A DNA stretch of 10,946 nucleotides. It comes from an uncultured Terriglobales bacterium. Its GTDB lineage: Bacteria > Acidobacteriota > Terriglobia > Terriglobales > Acidobacteriaceae. The position numbers and the translations under genes were made by a program. The DNA is taken from NCBI GenBank assembly GCA_955652845.1, contig CATPBY010000250.1:1-10946 (forward strand). The letters run 5' to 3'. The first letter of the stretch is position 1. Each line of letters opens with the position of its first letter. Below are positions 1-6,803 of the stretch, one piece after another. The notes beneath the pieces are model-generated. The model saw only the letters and a program-made list of their open reading frames with translations. It was not told the origin of the DNA and made no database searches.

Positions 1-239
1 ACCTGGCAGCTGCTGAGGGCCACCCCGCGTCGGTGATGGATATGAGCTTCGCCGATCAGGCGCTTTCAGTCGAGTACATGGTGAAGAATTACAAGACACT
101 GGAGAAGAAAGTTCACCGCGTGCCCGATGATCTGGATAAGCGGGTCGCCCGGCTGAAACTGGAGTCCGTCGGCATCAAGATCGACAAACTGACGCCAGAG
201 CAGGAAGAGTATCTGGCCGGCTGGTCAGAAGGAACATAG
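1..239 (+). CDS. ahcY: Adenosylhomocysteinase, C-terminal fragment (5' end outside window)
   Basis: This is the last ~78 residues of S-adenosylhomocysteine hydrolase, the cytosolic NAD-dependent enzyme that splits S-adenosylhomocysteine into homocysteine and adenosine in the activated methyl cycle. The reading frame is open from base 3 and begins LAAAEGHPASVMDMSFADQA, the strongly conserved C-terminal signature of the family (GHP..VMD.SF..Q). It continues through the usual RLKLE..GIKID.LT.EQ.EYL segment and stops with TAG at 237-239. The protein ends LAGWSEGT and lacks the KPDHYRY-like tail found in the longer bacterial and eukaryotic enzymes. That matches the shorter type known from Thermotoga and archaea. 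The GTG at 33 and the ATG at 36 are internal codons, not starts. The next gene starts 257 bp downstream, so an operon with it is uncertain. Confidence 0.96.
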   Translation, partial: LAAAEGHPASVMDMSFADQALSVEYMVKNYKTLEKKVHRVPDDLDKRVARLKLESVGIKIDKLTPEQEEYLAGWSEGT

Positions 240-496
240 CTGGTGTGGCGAGGGCGCCCCTGAAGGCAGGCTCTCGTCACGAAAACGTTTCCGAGCAAGC
301 CGCCCCTTTTCACTTCGCATTCGGCGACGCTCGAGCACGCACGACTCATCTAGTAGACGCAGTGGCTCGCGGGCGAAGATGAGCAAGAGTAAGGGAGCCC
401 GGCACCGCTGCGGGAGAAATGCTGGAGACGACGCTGCCGCTGTTGAGGGGGTGTGCGGAGCAGTTCGCGTCTCTGTGGTAGATTTGAATTTCTGCC

Positions 497-1963
497 ATGA
501 AAGACATCGCTGGCTGGGCCCTGAACACTGCCTCGCTCCGCGGGGCTTCCTACTCCGACGCGCGCATCGGCGATGAGCGCAGCCGGGCGCTCTCCACCAA
601 AAACGGCAAAGTTGGCAGCGCTTCGGATTCGGAGTCGCGCGGCATCGGAGTGCGCGTCATCGCGGACGGAGCCTGGGGATACGCGGCGTCCGATGATTTG
701 AACCGGGACGCTGTCCAGGATACGGCAGCACGCGCAGTAGAAATCGCCAAGGCATCGTCGCGAGTGAAGCAGCACGACATTCAGTTGGCGCCGGAGGCGC
801 CTGTCACCGCCGAGTGGGCCACCCCCATCCAGATCGATCCGTTCACTACTTCGGTTGAGCAAAACATCGACTTGTTATTGAAGATTGACTCCGAGGTGCG
901 GTCGGTCGCGGGCGTCACCCTGGCGGAAGCGAATATGAATTTCCACCGCGAGGAGCAGTGGTTCGTCTCGTCCGAAGGCGCCAACATTCATCAGACGAAA
1001 TACACCACCGGCGTCGGCTATGCCGCTTACGCTTTTGCGGGCAGCGAAATTCAAAAGCGGTCGTATCCTAACTCGTACGGCGGACAGTGGCAAAACAAAG
1101 GATACGAATTGGTTGCTGAGTTGAAATTAGTAGAAAATGCCCGCCGCGTGGGCGAAGAAGCAGTCGCGTTGCTGAAGGCGGAGCAATGCCCGGAGGGCGT
1201 ATTCAATATTATTCTTGATGGTTCCCAGTTGGGTCTGCAGATTCACGAGTCGGTGGGGCATCCGATCGAACTCGACCGCGTCCTGGGCATGGAGGCTAAC
1301 TTTGCCGGGACATCGTTTCTCACCCTCGAAAAGTTGCGCAAGTTGCGTTATGGCAGCGATCTGGTCAACATTGTCGCCGACGCTCGACAGGAGCACGGGC
1401 CGGGCCTCGGAACCTTCGGATTCGACGACGAAGGCGTGCCTGCGCAGTGCACGCCGATTATCACCCATGGATTGTTCACCGGATATTTGAGCTCGCGCGA
1501 GACCGCGCATACGATTGGTGCCAATCGCTCCGGCGGAACGCTGCGCGCCGAAAGCTGGAACCGGCTGCCGATTATTCGCATGACCAACATCAGCGTTCTG
1601 CCGGGAGACAAGCCCCTGACCCGCGAACAGCTCATTGCATCAACTGAGTCCGGAATCTACATGGAGACCAATCGCTCCTGGTCGATCGACGACAAGCGCT
1701 ATAACTTTCAGTTCGGCTGCGAAGCCGGGTGGGAGATCAGGAATGGAAAACGGATTCGCATGTTGAAGAACTCATCCTATTCCGGAATTACTACAGAGTT
1801 CTGGAGTTCGATGGACGCCATCTGCTCGCGCGAAGAGTGGGTGCTCTGGGGGACGCCGCATTGCGGCAAGGGGCAGCCGCAGCAGGTGATGGGGACGGGC
1901 CATGGAGCGTCGCCGGCCAGATTCCGGAACGTTAAGGTGGGTTCGGCATACAAAGGGAATTAA
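497..1963 (+). CDS. tldD: TldD-type metalloprotease (catalytic subunit of TldD/TldE)
   Basis: This 488-aa protein belongs to the TldD/PmbA family, whose TldD-TldE heterodimer is a cytosolic zinc protease that degrades unfolded peptides (microcin B17 precursor and CcdA in E. coli). The N-terminal half has the family pattern GASYSDARI (16-24) followed by GIGVRVIADGAWGYAASDDL. The zinc site is complete: HESVGH, matching HExxxH, at residues 250-255, and Cys456 in HCGKGQPQQ, the expected third ligand near the C-terminus. Length is normal for the family. The ATG at 497 is the first possible start because TGA at 485-487 closes the frame upstream. No Shine-Dalgarno sequence is visible. A non-catalytic paralogue follows 145 bp downstream and is the likely dimer partner. 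The physiological substrate cannot be read from the window; no RiPP precursor or modification gene is nearby. Confidence 0.95.
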   Translation: MKDIAGWALNTASLRGASYSDARIGDERSRALSTKNGKVGSASDSESRGIGVRVIADGAWGYAASDDLNRDAVQDTAARAVEIAKASSRVKQHDIQLAPEAPVTAEWATPIQIDPFTTSVEQNIDLLLKIDSEVRSVAGVTLAEANMNFHREEQWFVSSEGANIHQTKYTTGVGYAAYAFAGSEIQKRSYPNSYGGQWQNKGYELVAELKLVENARRVGEEAVALLKAEQCPEGVFNIILDGSQLGLQIHESVGHPIELDRVLGMEANFAGTSFLTLEKLRKLRYGSDLVNIVADARQEHGPGLGTFGFDDEGVPAQCTPIITHGLFTGYLSSRETAHTIGANRSGGTLRAESWNRLPIIRMTNISVLPGDKPLTREQLIASTESGIYMETNRSWSIDDKRYNFQFGCEAGWEIRNGKRIRMLKNSSYSGITTEFWSSMDAICSREEWVLWGTPHCGKGQPQQVMGTGHGASPARFRNVKVGSAYKGN

Positions 1964-2070
1964 TCAACACGGGCACAGAACAACTTCTGAGGCGAGAACA
2001 CCTCACATATCCTGGCGGAGTTCACAACGCGAGATCCTCCCACTCGTTACCAGTTCGCAACCGGCAATAC

Positions 2071-2098
2071 TTGCTCAGGATAAAAATATTTTTAGAGT
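2071..2098 (+). promoter_or_regulatory. Weak candidate promoter before the TldE-like gene
   Basis: TTGCTC (2071-2076) and TAGAGT (2093-2098) are separated by 16 bp and lie 10 bp before the ATG at 2109, inside an AT-rich patch. Each hexamer has only moderate similarity to the sigma-70 consensus (3/6 and 4/6). The 145-bp gap after the TldD gene leaves room for a separate promoter, but read-through from upstream is equally possible. Confidence 0.25.
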
Positions 2099-2108
2099 TG
2101 GGTACAGC

Positions 2109-3500
2109 ATGCTGAATAAAGAAACTGCAGGCGACATCTTCGACCGGATCATAAAGCATTCGACTGCCGATGAAATCGAAGTGCTTTTCTATGGAGGCAA
2201 GAGCGCGCTCACCCGCTTCGCCAATAACACGATTCACCAGAATGTTGCTGAACGAAACTACGGCGTCTCGGTGCGGACGGCATTCGGCGGGAAGACGGCC
2301 CGAGCGACCACCAATAAGTTCGACGATGAAAGCCTGAGGCGCGTGGTCCAGGCATCGGAAAATCTGGCGAGGGTCCAGCATCCGGATGGAGATTTGCTGC
2401 CGTTGCCAGGAAATGCAGCGCTAGAGGGCGGCCGCGCCACACCGGCAACTCCCAGCCGGCACTTTGAGCAGACTGCCGCCATGACGCCTGAGCAGCGCGC
2501 TGATGCTGTGAAAGAGATTGTGGGAGTTGCTTCCAGGCATAGACTTACGACTGCAGGAATCTTTTCTACTGCGGAATCAATAGAAGGAGTTTTTAACTCC
2601 CGCGGGCTCGCGCAATGGCACACTCAGACCTCATCGGATATCTCGATCACTATGCTGGCGGGCGATTCTTCCGGCTGGCAGAAGGCCAACTCTCCCGACG
2701 TCGCACAACTGGATGCGGTCAAGCTTTCCGAGACCGCTGCCGCGAAGGCATTGAGGTCCGCCAATCCCCGTGAGATTCAGCCCGGAAAGTACACCGTGAT
2801 TCTTGAACCTGCGGCGGTGCTCGACATCGTTGGATTCATGTTCTTTGATTTCGGAGGTCTTTCCGTTCTCGACCAGCGGTCGTTTTTAAATAACCGGGTT
2901 GGAACAAAACTCTTTGGCGAAAATATAAATATCTGGGATGACGTCGCACATCCCCAGCAGTCTGGCGCGCCGTTCGACGGCGAAGGGGTGCGACGCCAAC
3001 GCGTCCAACTGGTGGAGAACGGGGTAGTCAAGCGTCTGGTTTACGCCCGCGCGACGGCGGAAAAAATGAAACAATCGGAGCACAAGAACAAAGTGGGCCT
3101 GATCGAAGTTACCGGGCACGGTTTCCCCGTCCCCAATGAAATGGGAGAAGCACCGGTGAATATTGTGTTTGGTACACCGCCGCAATCGAATACCGTAGAA
3201 GAAATGGTGACAGGAACCGAACGCGGGATTCTGGTGACGCGGTTGTGGTATATCCGTGAGGTCGACCCCTACGAAAAAATTCTCACCGGTATGACCCGTG
3301 ACGGAACCTTCCTGATTGAGAAAGGAAAAATTGCCGAAGGCTTGCTTAACTTCCGGTTCAACCAGAGCCTGATTCACATGCTGTCGAACGTAGAAGAGTT
3401 GGGGACTGCAGTTCGCGCCAGCGGCGAAGAGTCGTTCGACATGGTGGTGCCGGCCATGAAGGTTCGGGAATTTAATTTTACGGAAGTAACAAAGTTCTAG
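2109..3500 (+). CDS. TldE/PmbA-like non-catalytic partner of TldD
   Basis: This 463-aa member of the TldD/PmbA family probably forms the second half of the TldD/TldE protease. Family features include YGVSVRTAFGGKTARATTNKF in the N-terminal part, EPAAVLDIVGFM at the place where TldD carries its metal site, GAPFDGEGVRRQRVQLVENG, and the C-terminal segment VEEMVTGTERGILVTRLWYI. The HExxxH zinc motif is absent, as expected for TldE, which helps shape the active-site cleft but does not bind metal. The frame is open upstream to 1902, overlapping the end of the TldD gene, so automated calls may give 532 residues. I chose ATG 2109 (MLNKETAGDIFDRI) because the extra 69 residues look non-conserved and are partly the shadow of the TldD gene. 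The Shine-Dalgarno sequence is weak (GAGTTGGG). Functional pairing with 497-1963 is an inference from adjacency and family. Confidence 0.92.
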   Translation: MLNKETAGDIFDRIIKHSTADEIEVLFYGGKSALTRFANNTIHQNVAERNYGVSVRTAFGGKTARATTNKFDDESLRRVVQASENLARVQHPDGDLLPLPGNAALEGGRATPATPSRHFEQTAAMTPEQRADAVKEIVGVASRHRLTTAGIFSTAESIEGVFNSRGLAQWHTQTSSDISITMLAGDSSGWQKANSPDVAQLDAVKLSETAAAKALRSANPREIQPGKYTVILEPAAVLDIVGFMFFDFGGLSVLDQRSFLNNRVGTKLFGENINIWDDVAHPQQSGAPFDGEGVRRQRVQLVENGVVKRLVYARATAEKMKQSEHKNKVGLIEVTGHGFPVPNEMGEAPVNIVFGTPPQSNTVEEMVTGTERGILVTRLWYIREVDPYEKILTGMTRDGTFLIEKGKIAEGLLNFRFNQSLIHMLSNVEELGTAVRASGEESFDMVVPAMKVREFNFTEVTKF

Positions 3501-3596
3501 GATCGGCTTTCATTTTTCGCTGGGCTAAGTGCTGTTGCTAGATACCACGCTCAGCGCCAACCGCGCTGCAACCGGCAAATGTCACCCCTTCACCTC

Positions 3597-3636
3597 GCAA
3601 CCCTATGCGGGGAAAGCCTTTACCCCTACTGGTTGC
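3597..3636 (+). repeat. Nested inverted repeat in the gap before the PilZ gene
   Basis: GCAACC (3597-3602) pairs with GGTTGC (3631-3636) and encloses GGGG (3609-3612) pairing with CCCC (3623-3626), which extends through AA/TT to a small loop. It lies 97 bp after the TldE-like stop codon and about 50 bp before the PilZ start. No T-tract follows, so it is not a classical intrinsic terminator. It could end the upstream transcript or be chance. The rest of 3501-3687 shows no coding signal. Confidence 0.3.
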
Positions 3637-3673
3637 ATGACTTCCGTAACTTTTCCAGGCTGAATCCGCGGTG

Positions 3674-3679
3674 TAAGCT
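3674..3679 (+). promoter_or_regulatory. Candidate -10 element (TAAGCT) just before the PilZ gene
   Basis: TAAGCT, preceded by TG, ends 8 bp before the ATG at 3688, and no Shine-Dalgarno sequence lies in between. If this is the -10 hexamer, the transcript would start at or next to the start codon (leaderless). The region 17 bp upstream, TTTTCC (3651-3656), is a poor -35. A similar arrangement precedes the cytochrome b gene at 10379. Confidence 0.3.
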
Positions 3680-3687
3680 GCGGCGTA

Positions 3688-4119
3688 ATGTCGAACTATG
3701 GGCAATCCGAGGAGAATGCCAGCAGAAATGCGTGCCCGGAGATTCCGGAAGAAGCCTCGTCGTCAACCTCACCGGAATCACTGAAGCCGGAAATCGGAAA
3801 GAAAAGCGGGCGGCGTTATCCCGACATGCAGAGCGCGGTGCGCTTTCCCATCAAGCTGCCGGTTTCAGTGAAGTTGAAATCCGGGGAAAGCTCGGCTGAG
3901 ACCCAGAATATTTCCGCTAACGGAGTTCTGTTCCAGGTGCAGTCAGAAATGGCAGTAGGCTCGCTGGTGGATTTCACCATTTCGCTTCCCGCGGATGTGG
4001 TCGGATCTGAGGCCGACGTGCAGCTCGATTGCCGCGGCCGCGTAGTTCGCAATTACGAAGAAGATGGCCGTCGCGGAGTGGGCGTGGTCATCGATGAGTA
4101 TCGGTTCGAACGTCGCTGA
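3688..4119 (+). CDS. Small PilZ-domain protein with degenerate c-di-GMP motif
   Basis: This 143-aa soluble protein has a polar, probably disordered N-terminus (1-40, rich in Ser, Glu and Pro) followed by one PilZ domain (about 42-140). The second PilZ signature is intact: N74-I-S-A-N-G79 fits [D/N]xSxxG. The first signature, normally RxxxR just before the beta-barrel, is only RFPIK (52-56), with Arg42-Arg43 further upstream. Binding of cyclic di-GMP is therefore uncertain, since many PilZ proteins with altered RxxxR do not bind it. The domain closes with RGRVVRNYEEDGRRGVGVVI-type strands. The ATG has no Shine-Dalgarno sequence but has a -10-like hexamer immediately upstream. The stop codon lies 18 bp before the LuxR-type regulator, so the two are very likely co-transcribed and may work together. 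No target process is evident. Confidence 0.85.
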   Translation: MSNYGQSEENASRNACPEIPEEASSSTSPESLKPEIGKKSGRRYPDMQSAVRFPIKLPVSVKLKSGESSAETQNISANGVLFQVQSEMAVGSLVDFTISLPADVVGSEADVQLDCRGRVVRNYEEDGRRGVGVVIDEYRFERR

Positions 4120-4137
4120 GGCGTTCCAAGGAAACTG

Positions 4138-4953
4138 ATGGCAAGCATCCCGGTCAGCGTGCAGGACCAAGATAACGTGGGACCGCCGCACGAGAGCAAT
4201 GGCGACGGCCGGTTTATTCGTGTGATCGTTGCTGACACGCAAGCGATTTTCCGCGCCGGGTTGCGCAAAATTTTCGCCCTGGAAGATGATATCCGGGTTG
4301 TAGGCCAGTCGGAGACTCTGGATCAAACGATTTCGGCCGCCAAAAAATTCAGCGCCGATATCCTCATTTTTGAAGCCGCACTCTCGCCGAATCCGGCTGA
4401 TGTACTTTCCGAACTGCTGCGCCAATCTCCCGCTCTGCGTCTGGTAGTGGTCACCGGTGAACCCGATCAGGAACTTACCCTGGAACTTTTCCGCCGCGGC
4501 GCGCACGGAATCGTCTCGCGCGAAGTTGAACCAGAGCTGCTGGTGGATTGCCTGCGCAAGGTATCGCAGGGCGAGCCCTGGCTCGACAGCCAGGGGATTC
4601 AGTGGGTGCTCGAAGCCTACCGCACACAAGGTGGGCGGCCAGCTTCGTCGCGTCCCAAAGTGCAGCTGACACCGAAAGAGTCGGTGATCGTTTCCTGTGT
4701 TACCCAAGGCATGAAGAACAAGGAAATTGCCTTGCGGGTTGGCACTACGGAGCAAGTGGTAAAGAATTATCTGCGAAAGGTATATGACAAGCTGGGAGTC
4801 GCTGACCGGCTTGAGTTGGCTCTGTTTTGCCTGCACAATCGCGTGTTGGATGGCAGCGTCAAGGTGCCCGCCGCGCCGCCGCTTTCGCCATCAAACGGCA
4901 GCGCAGCCGCTGCCTCGGCGGTAAAGACCCAAAGTCCCGACAAACTTTCCTAA
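4138..4953 (+). CDS. NarL/LuxR-type regulator with a non-phosphorylatable pseudo-receiver
   Basis: This 271-aa protein has a response-regulator layout: receiver domain at about 27-145, LuxR-type helix-turn-helix at about 175-236 (LTPKES, then GMKNKEIALRVG, VVKNYLRKVYDKLGVADRLEL), and an Ala/Ser/Pro-rich tail (240-271). The DNA-binding half is canonical. The receiver is not. The usual acidic pair is D33-T34, the phospho-acceptor Asp is Glu79 (in ADILIFEAALSP), and the conserved Lys is Arg128 (GIVSRE); only Thr106 is kept. Conventional phosphotransfer is therefore unlikely. It may be permanently active or respond to a ligand or partner. ATG 4138 is supported by AAGGA (4128-4132) at 5-bp spacing. 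It follows the PilZ gene by 18 bp, and no histidine kinase lies in the window. An orphan regulator working with the PilZ protein is plausible but unproven. Confidence 0.9.
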   Translation: MASIPVSVQDQDNVGPPHESNGDGRFIRVIVADTQAIFRAGLRKIFALEDDIRVVGQSETLDQTISAAKKFSADILIFEAALSPNPADVLSELLRQSPALRLVVVTGEPDQELTLELFRRGAHGIVSREVEPELLVDCLRKVSQGEPWLDSQGIQWVLEAYRTQGGRPASSRPKVQLTPKESVIVSCVTQGMKNKEIALRVGTTEQVVKNYLRKVYDKLGVADRLELALFCLHNRVLDGSVKVPAAPPLSPSNGSAAAASAVKTQSPDKLS

Positions 4954-5049
4954 TCGCCTTTTCACTAGACCACCTGCACACAGTTTTTTGCCGAACACAA
5001 AAGAACAAAGGAACAAAACAGCAAAAGAACGAAGACGTCTGTGAAACCA

Positions 5050-5082
5050 GCGTAGGGGAACGCGGTTGCGGTTCCTCAGCGC
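5050..5082 (+). repeat. Long GC-rich hairpin between the LuxR-type regulator and tRNA-Ser
   Basis: Bases 5050-5061 pair with 5071-5082 as a 12-position stem with one A-A mismatch and two G-T wobbles, closing a 9-base loop (GCGGTTGCG). The wobbles favour folding of plus-strand RNA. It lies about 100 bp after the regulator's stop codon. No T-tract follows, so if it ends transcription it is not a textbook intrinsic terminator. Upstream of it, 4994-5034 is an A-rich tract with repeated AAAGAAC/AAAGGAAC units. No coding sequence is apparent in 4954-5192. Confidence 0.4.
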
Positions 5083-5192
5083 AAGCCCTAAAATCGAAGC
5101 GGAAGTGATCGAGCGCGATTGGCGCAATTGCTGTTGGGCTCTCGCCCCACAAATCCCTTACTCGCTTCCCGTTCAACGACTGCCCTGTCGCC

Positions 5193-5282
5193 GGAGAGAT
5201 GGCCGAGTGGCTGAAGGCGCACGCTTGGAAAGCGTGTTTACTCGAAAGGGTAACGTGGGTTCGAATCCCACTCTCTCCGCCA
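5193..5282 (+). tRNA. tRNA-Ser (anticodon GGA)
   Basis: This is a complete 90-nt class II tRNA. The acceptor arm GGAGAGA (5193-5199) pairs fully with TCTCTCC (5272-5278), followed by discriminator G and an encoded CCA (5280-5282). The anticodon stem CACGC/GCGTG (5220-5224/5232-5236) holds the loop TTGGAAA with anticodon GGA at 5227-5229, which reads UCC and UCU serine codons. A long variable arm (about 5237-5254) is typical of serine. The T-arm is GTGGG-TTCGAAT-CCCAC (5255-5271). No integrated element or duplicated 3' end is visible next to it. Confidence 0.98.
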
Positions 5283-5300
5283 GTTTTTGTCGGTGCCAAT

Positions 5301-5333
5301 GGACTTAGGCGATGGCTGACGTCCACTGAGTCC
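5301..5333. terminator. Weak hairpin between the tRNA and the convergent operon end
   Basis: GGACTTAG (5301-5308) pairs with CTGAGTCC (5326-5333) across a 17-base loop with one G-T wobble. The right arm overlaps a short tandem repeat, GTCCACTGA/GTCCACTGC (5321-5338). It sits between the tRNA-Ser gene and the convergent minus-strand stop at 5349, where a bidirectional terminator would be expected. A T5 run (5284-5288) lies before the hairpin, not after it, so the call is weak. Confidence 0.25.
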
Positions 5334-5348
5334 ACTGCGGCCGGCTTA

Positions 5349-6803
5349 TCAGCCCTCTGGGCACGCTGGCGCTAAGAACCGAAGCGGGTGCTCGGATCTG
5401 GTTTGGATCGCTCTCACCATACCCCGAAAAATCAAGTAGTGAATGGGGTAGAGCAGCCACCAATAAATCTCGCCGGCTAAGCCTCGTGGCTCGAACCAAG
5501 CCCAGCAACTAAGACGGGTCTGACCCTCAGCCTCAGGACTAACCAGGAACTGCAGCCAGGCGCGACCTGGCACTTTCATTTCGGCGCGCAACACAATACT
5601 CCGCGGGCTGATCACCTGCTCTGCACGCCAGAAATCTACATAACCGCCTGTCTTCAACGGTCCATTGCAGTCGCTGCCTCGCCTCATCCCAACCCCACCC
5701 AGCAAACCATCAACCCATCCCCGCAGCTGCCATAAGATATTGGCATATAGCCAGCCACGGTTCCCGCCCAGGCCCCGCAACACTGCGAACACCTGCTCCG
5801 CAGATGCATTCACAGATGCCTGGCGAACGTCACTGATCAGACCCTCACGGCGGACGGATGCATGCGTGGCGTTCTGGGGAAAAAGTGGTTGGAAGGACCC
5901 GTCCGGGACCGGGCGTTGCAGAGCAGCTTCGACGGCTTCGGTGTAGGAGCTTGGACGAATTGCCGGAAAGAGTCTCCGGGCGGAGGCGCTCGTGCAGACA
6001 ACCTCGGTGCGCAGTCCTTCAATGAGTGGGCGAGCGATGGCCGCGGGAATCGGCGTGACCAGGTTGAGCCAGTAGGAGGAAAGTCGGGGCGTGAGGACGG
6101 GAACCCGGAGCAGCCATCGTCGAAGCCCTCGTGTGCGGGCGTAAATGAGCATCATGCTCCGATAGGTTTCGACGGTAGCGCCCCCAATCTCAATAATTTC
6201 GCCCACGGACTCAGGTACATCCAGCGACGCAAGCAGATATTCAAGCACGTTATTGATAGCAATCGGTTGAGTGCGGGTGATTACCCACCGTGGGCAGATC
6301 ATCACCGGCAGACGTTCCGTAAGGTAGCGGATCATCTCGAAAGAAACGCTGCCGTTGCCCACGATGATTCCTGCGCGAAACTCAGTCACCGGCGGGCCAA
6401 ATTCGCGCAATACTGTTCCGGTTTCGTGGCGGCTTTTGAGATGTGCGGATGCCCTGGAAGTATGAGACGACAGGCCACCCAAGTAAATGATGCGCTGCAC
6501 TCCCGCCTGTTTCGCTGCCCTGGCAAAGTTGCGCGCAGCGTGCCGATCACGGGCTGCGAATCCAGCCTTTCCGCCAGCCATGGAGTGAATCAGGTAATAG
6601 GCTACGTCGATGTTGTCCAACGCCGGTAAGAGACTATTCCCGTCGAGTGCATCAGCTTGGACAAGGCGTGCTCCAACCAGGGCTTGCTCGCCCAGGCGCG
6701 AACGATTCCGCACCATACATGTTGTCTGGTGACCCGCCTTAACCAGCTCTGGTATTAACTTGCTACCAACGTAGCCGGTTGCACCCGTAACTAGGATTTT
6801 CAT
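5349..6803 (-). CDS. NAD(P)-binding SDR with C-terminal DUF2867 (YbjT-like)
   Basis: This 484-aa protein resembles the E. coli YbjT group of atypical short-chain dehydrogenase/reductase-like proteins. It starts MKILVTGATGYVGSKL with the Rossmann glycine motif GATGYVG at 7-13. It then has YYLIHSMAGG, the IIYLGGLSS strand, HLKSRHETG, and EFRAGIIVGNGSVSFEMIRYL, all typical of this group. The C-terminal third (about 325-470) is DUF2867-like, Trp-rich, and includes WWLLYPIHYLIFRGM, a segment hydrophobic enough to touch membrane. The reaction and substrate are unknown. The frame extends 20 codons upstream, but ATG 6803 is chosen because it begins exactly at the Rossmann strand and forms an ATGA overlap with the TspO stop codon, implying coupled translation. 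It is the last gene of the five-gene operon, with its stop 66 bp from the convergent tRNA-Ser. Confidence 0.9.
   Translation of the reverse strand: MKILVTGATGYVGSKLIPELVKAGHQTTCMVRNRSRLGEQALVGARLVQADALDGNSLLPALDNIDVAYYLIHSMAGGKAGFAARDRHAARNFARAAKQAGVQRIIYLGGLSSHTSRASAHLKSRHETGTVLREFGPPVTEFRAGIIVGNGSVSFEMIRYLTERLPVMICPRWVITRTQPIAINNVLEYLLASLDVPESVGEIIEIGGATVETYRSMMLIYARTRGLRRWLLRVPVLTPRLSSYWLNLVTPIPAAIARPLIEGLRTEVVCTSASARRLFPAIRPSSYTEAVEAALQRPVPDGSFQPLFPQNATHASVRREGLISDVRQASVNASAEQVFAVLRGLGGNRGWLYANILWQLRGWVDGLLGGVGMRRGSDCNGPLKTGGYVDFWRAEQVISPRSIVLRAEMKVPGRAWLQFLVSPEAEGQTRLSCWAWFEPRGLAGEIYWWLLYPIHYLIFRGMVRAIQTRSEHPLRFLAPACPEG

Noticed and set aside
240..496. Riboswitch or terminator after the SAH hydrolase gene
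   Set aside because: Only short palindromes (for example GGGCGCCC and AAACGTTT) are seen. There is no T-tract hairpin, and SAH riboswitches are expected upstream, not downstream, of ahcY.
350..862. 170-codon minus-strand ORF at the TldD 5' end
   Set aside because: It is antisense to the conserved TldD N-terminus and has no recognisable motif.
497..3500. RiPP biosynthesis cluster around the TldD/TldE pair
   Set aside because: No precursor peptide, YcaO, radical SAM or transporter gene is present, and the neighbours are housekeeping or regulatory genes.
3716..3784. A 22-codon Arg-rich ORF beginning MPAEMRARRF, with GAGGAG just upstream
   Set aside because: The Shine-Dalgarno-like sequence abuts the ATG with no usable spacing, and the ORF lies wholly inside the PilZ gene in another frame.
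3943..4836. 297-codon minus-strand ORF opposite the LuxR-type regulator
   Set aside because: It covers a well-supported plus-strand PilZ/LuxR pair, shows no recognisable domain, and is the kind of shadow expected from GC-rich codon use.
4859..5335. 158-codon minus-strand ORF crossing the tRNA-Ser gene
   Set aside because: It runs antisense through a complete tRNA and has a Cys/Phe-rich, low-complexity translation. ORFs of this kind across tRNAs are common false calls.
5193..5348. Integration site of a mobile element at tRNA-Ser
   Set aside because: There is no integrase gene and no repeated copy of the tRNA 3' end in the window.
5862..6629. 255-codon plus-strand ORF opposite the SDR gene
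   Set aside because: It has no family resemblance and is fully antisense to a clear Rossmann-domain gene.
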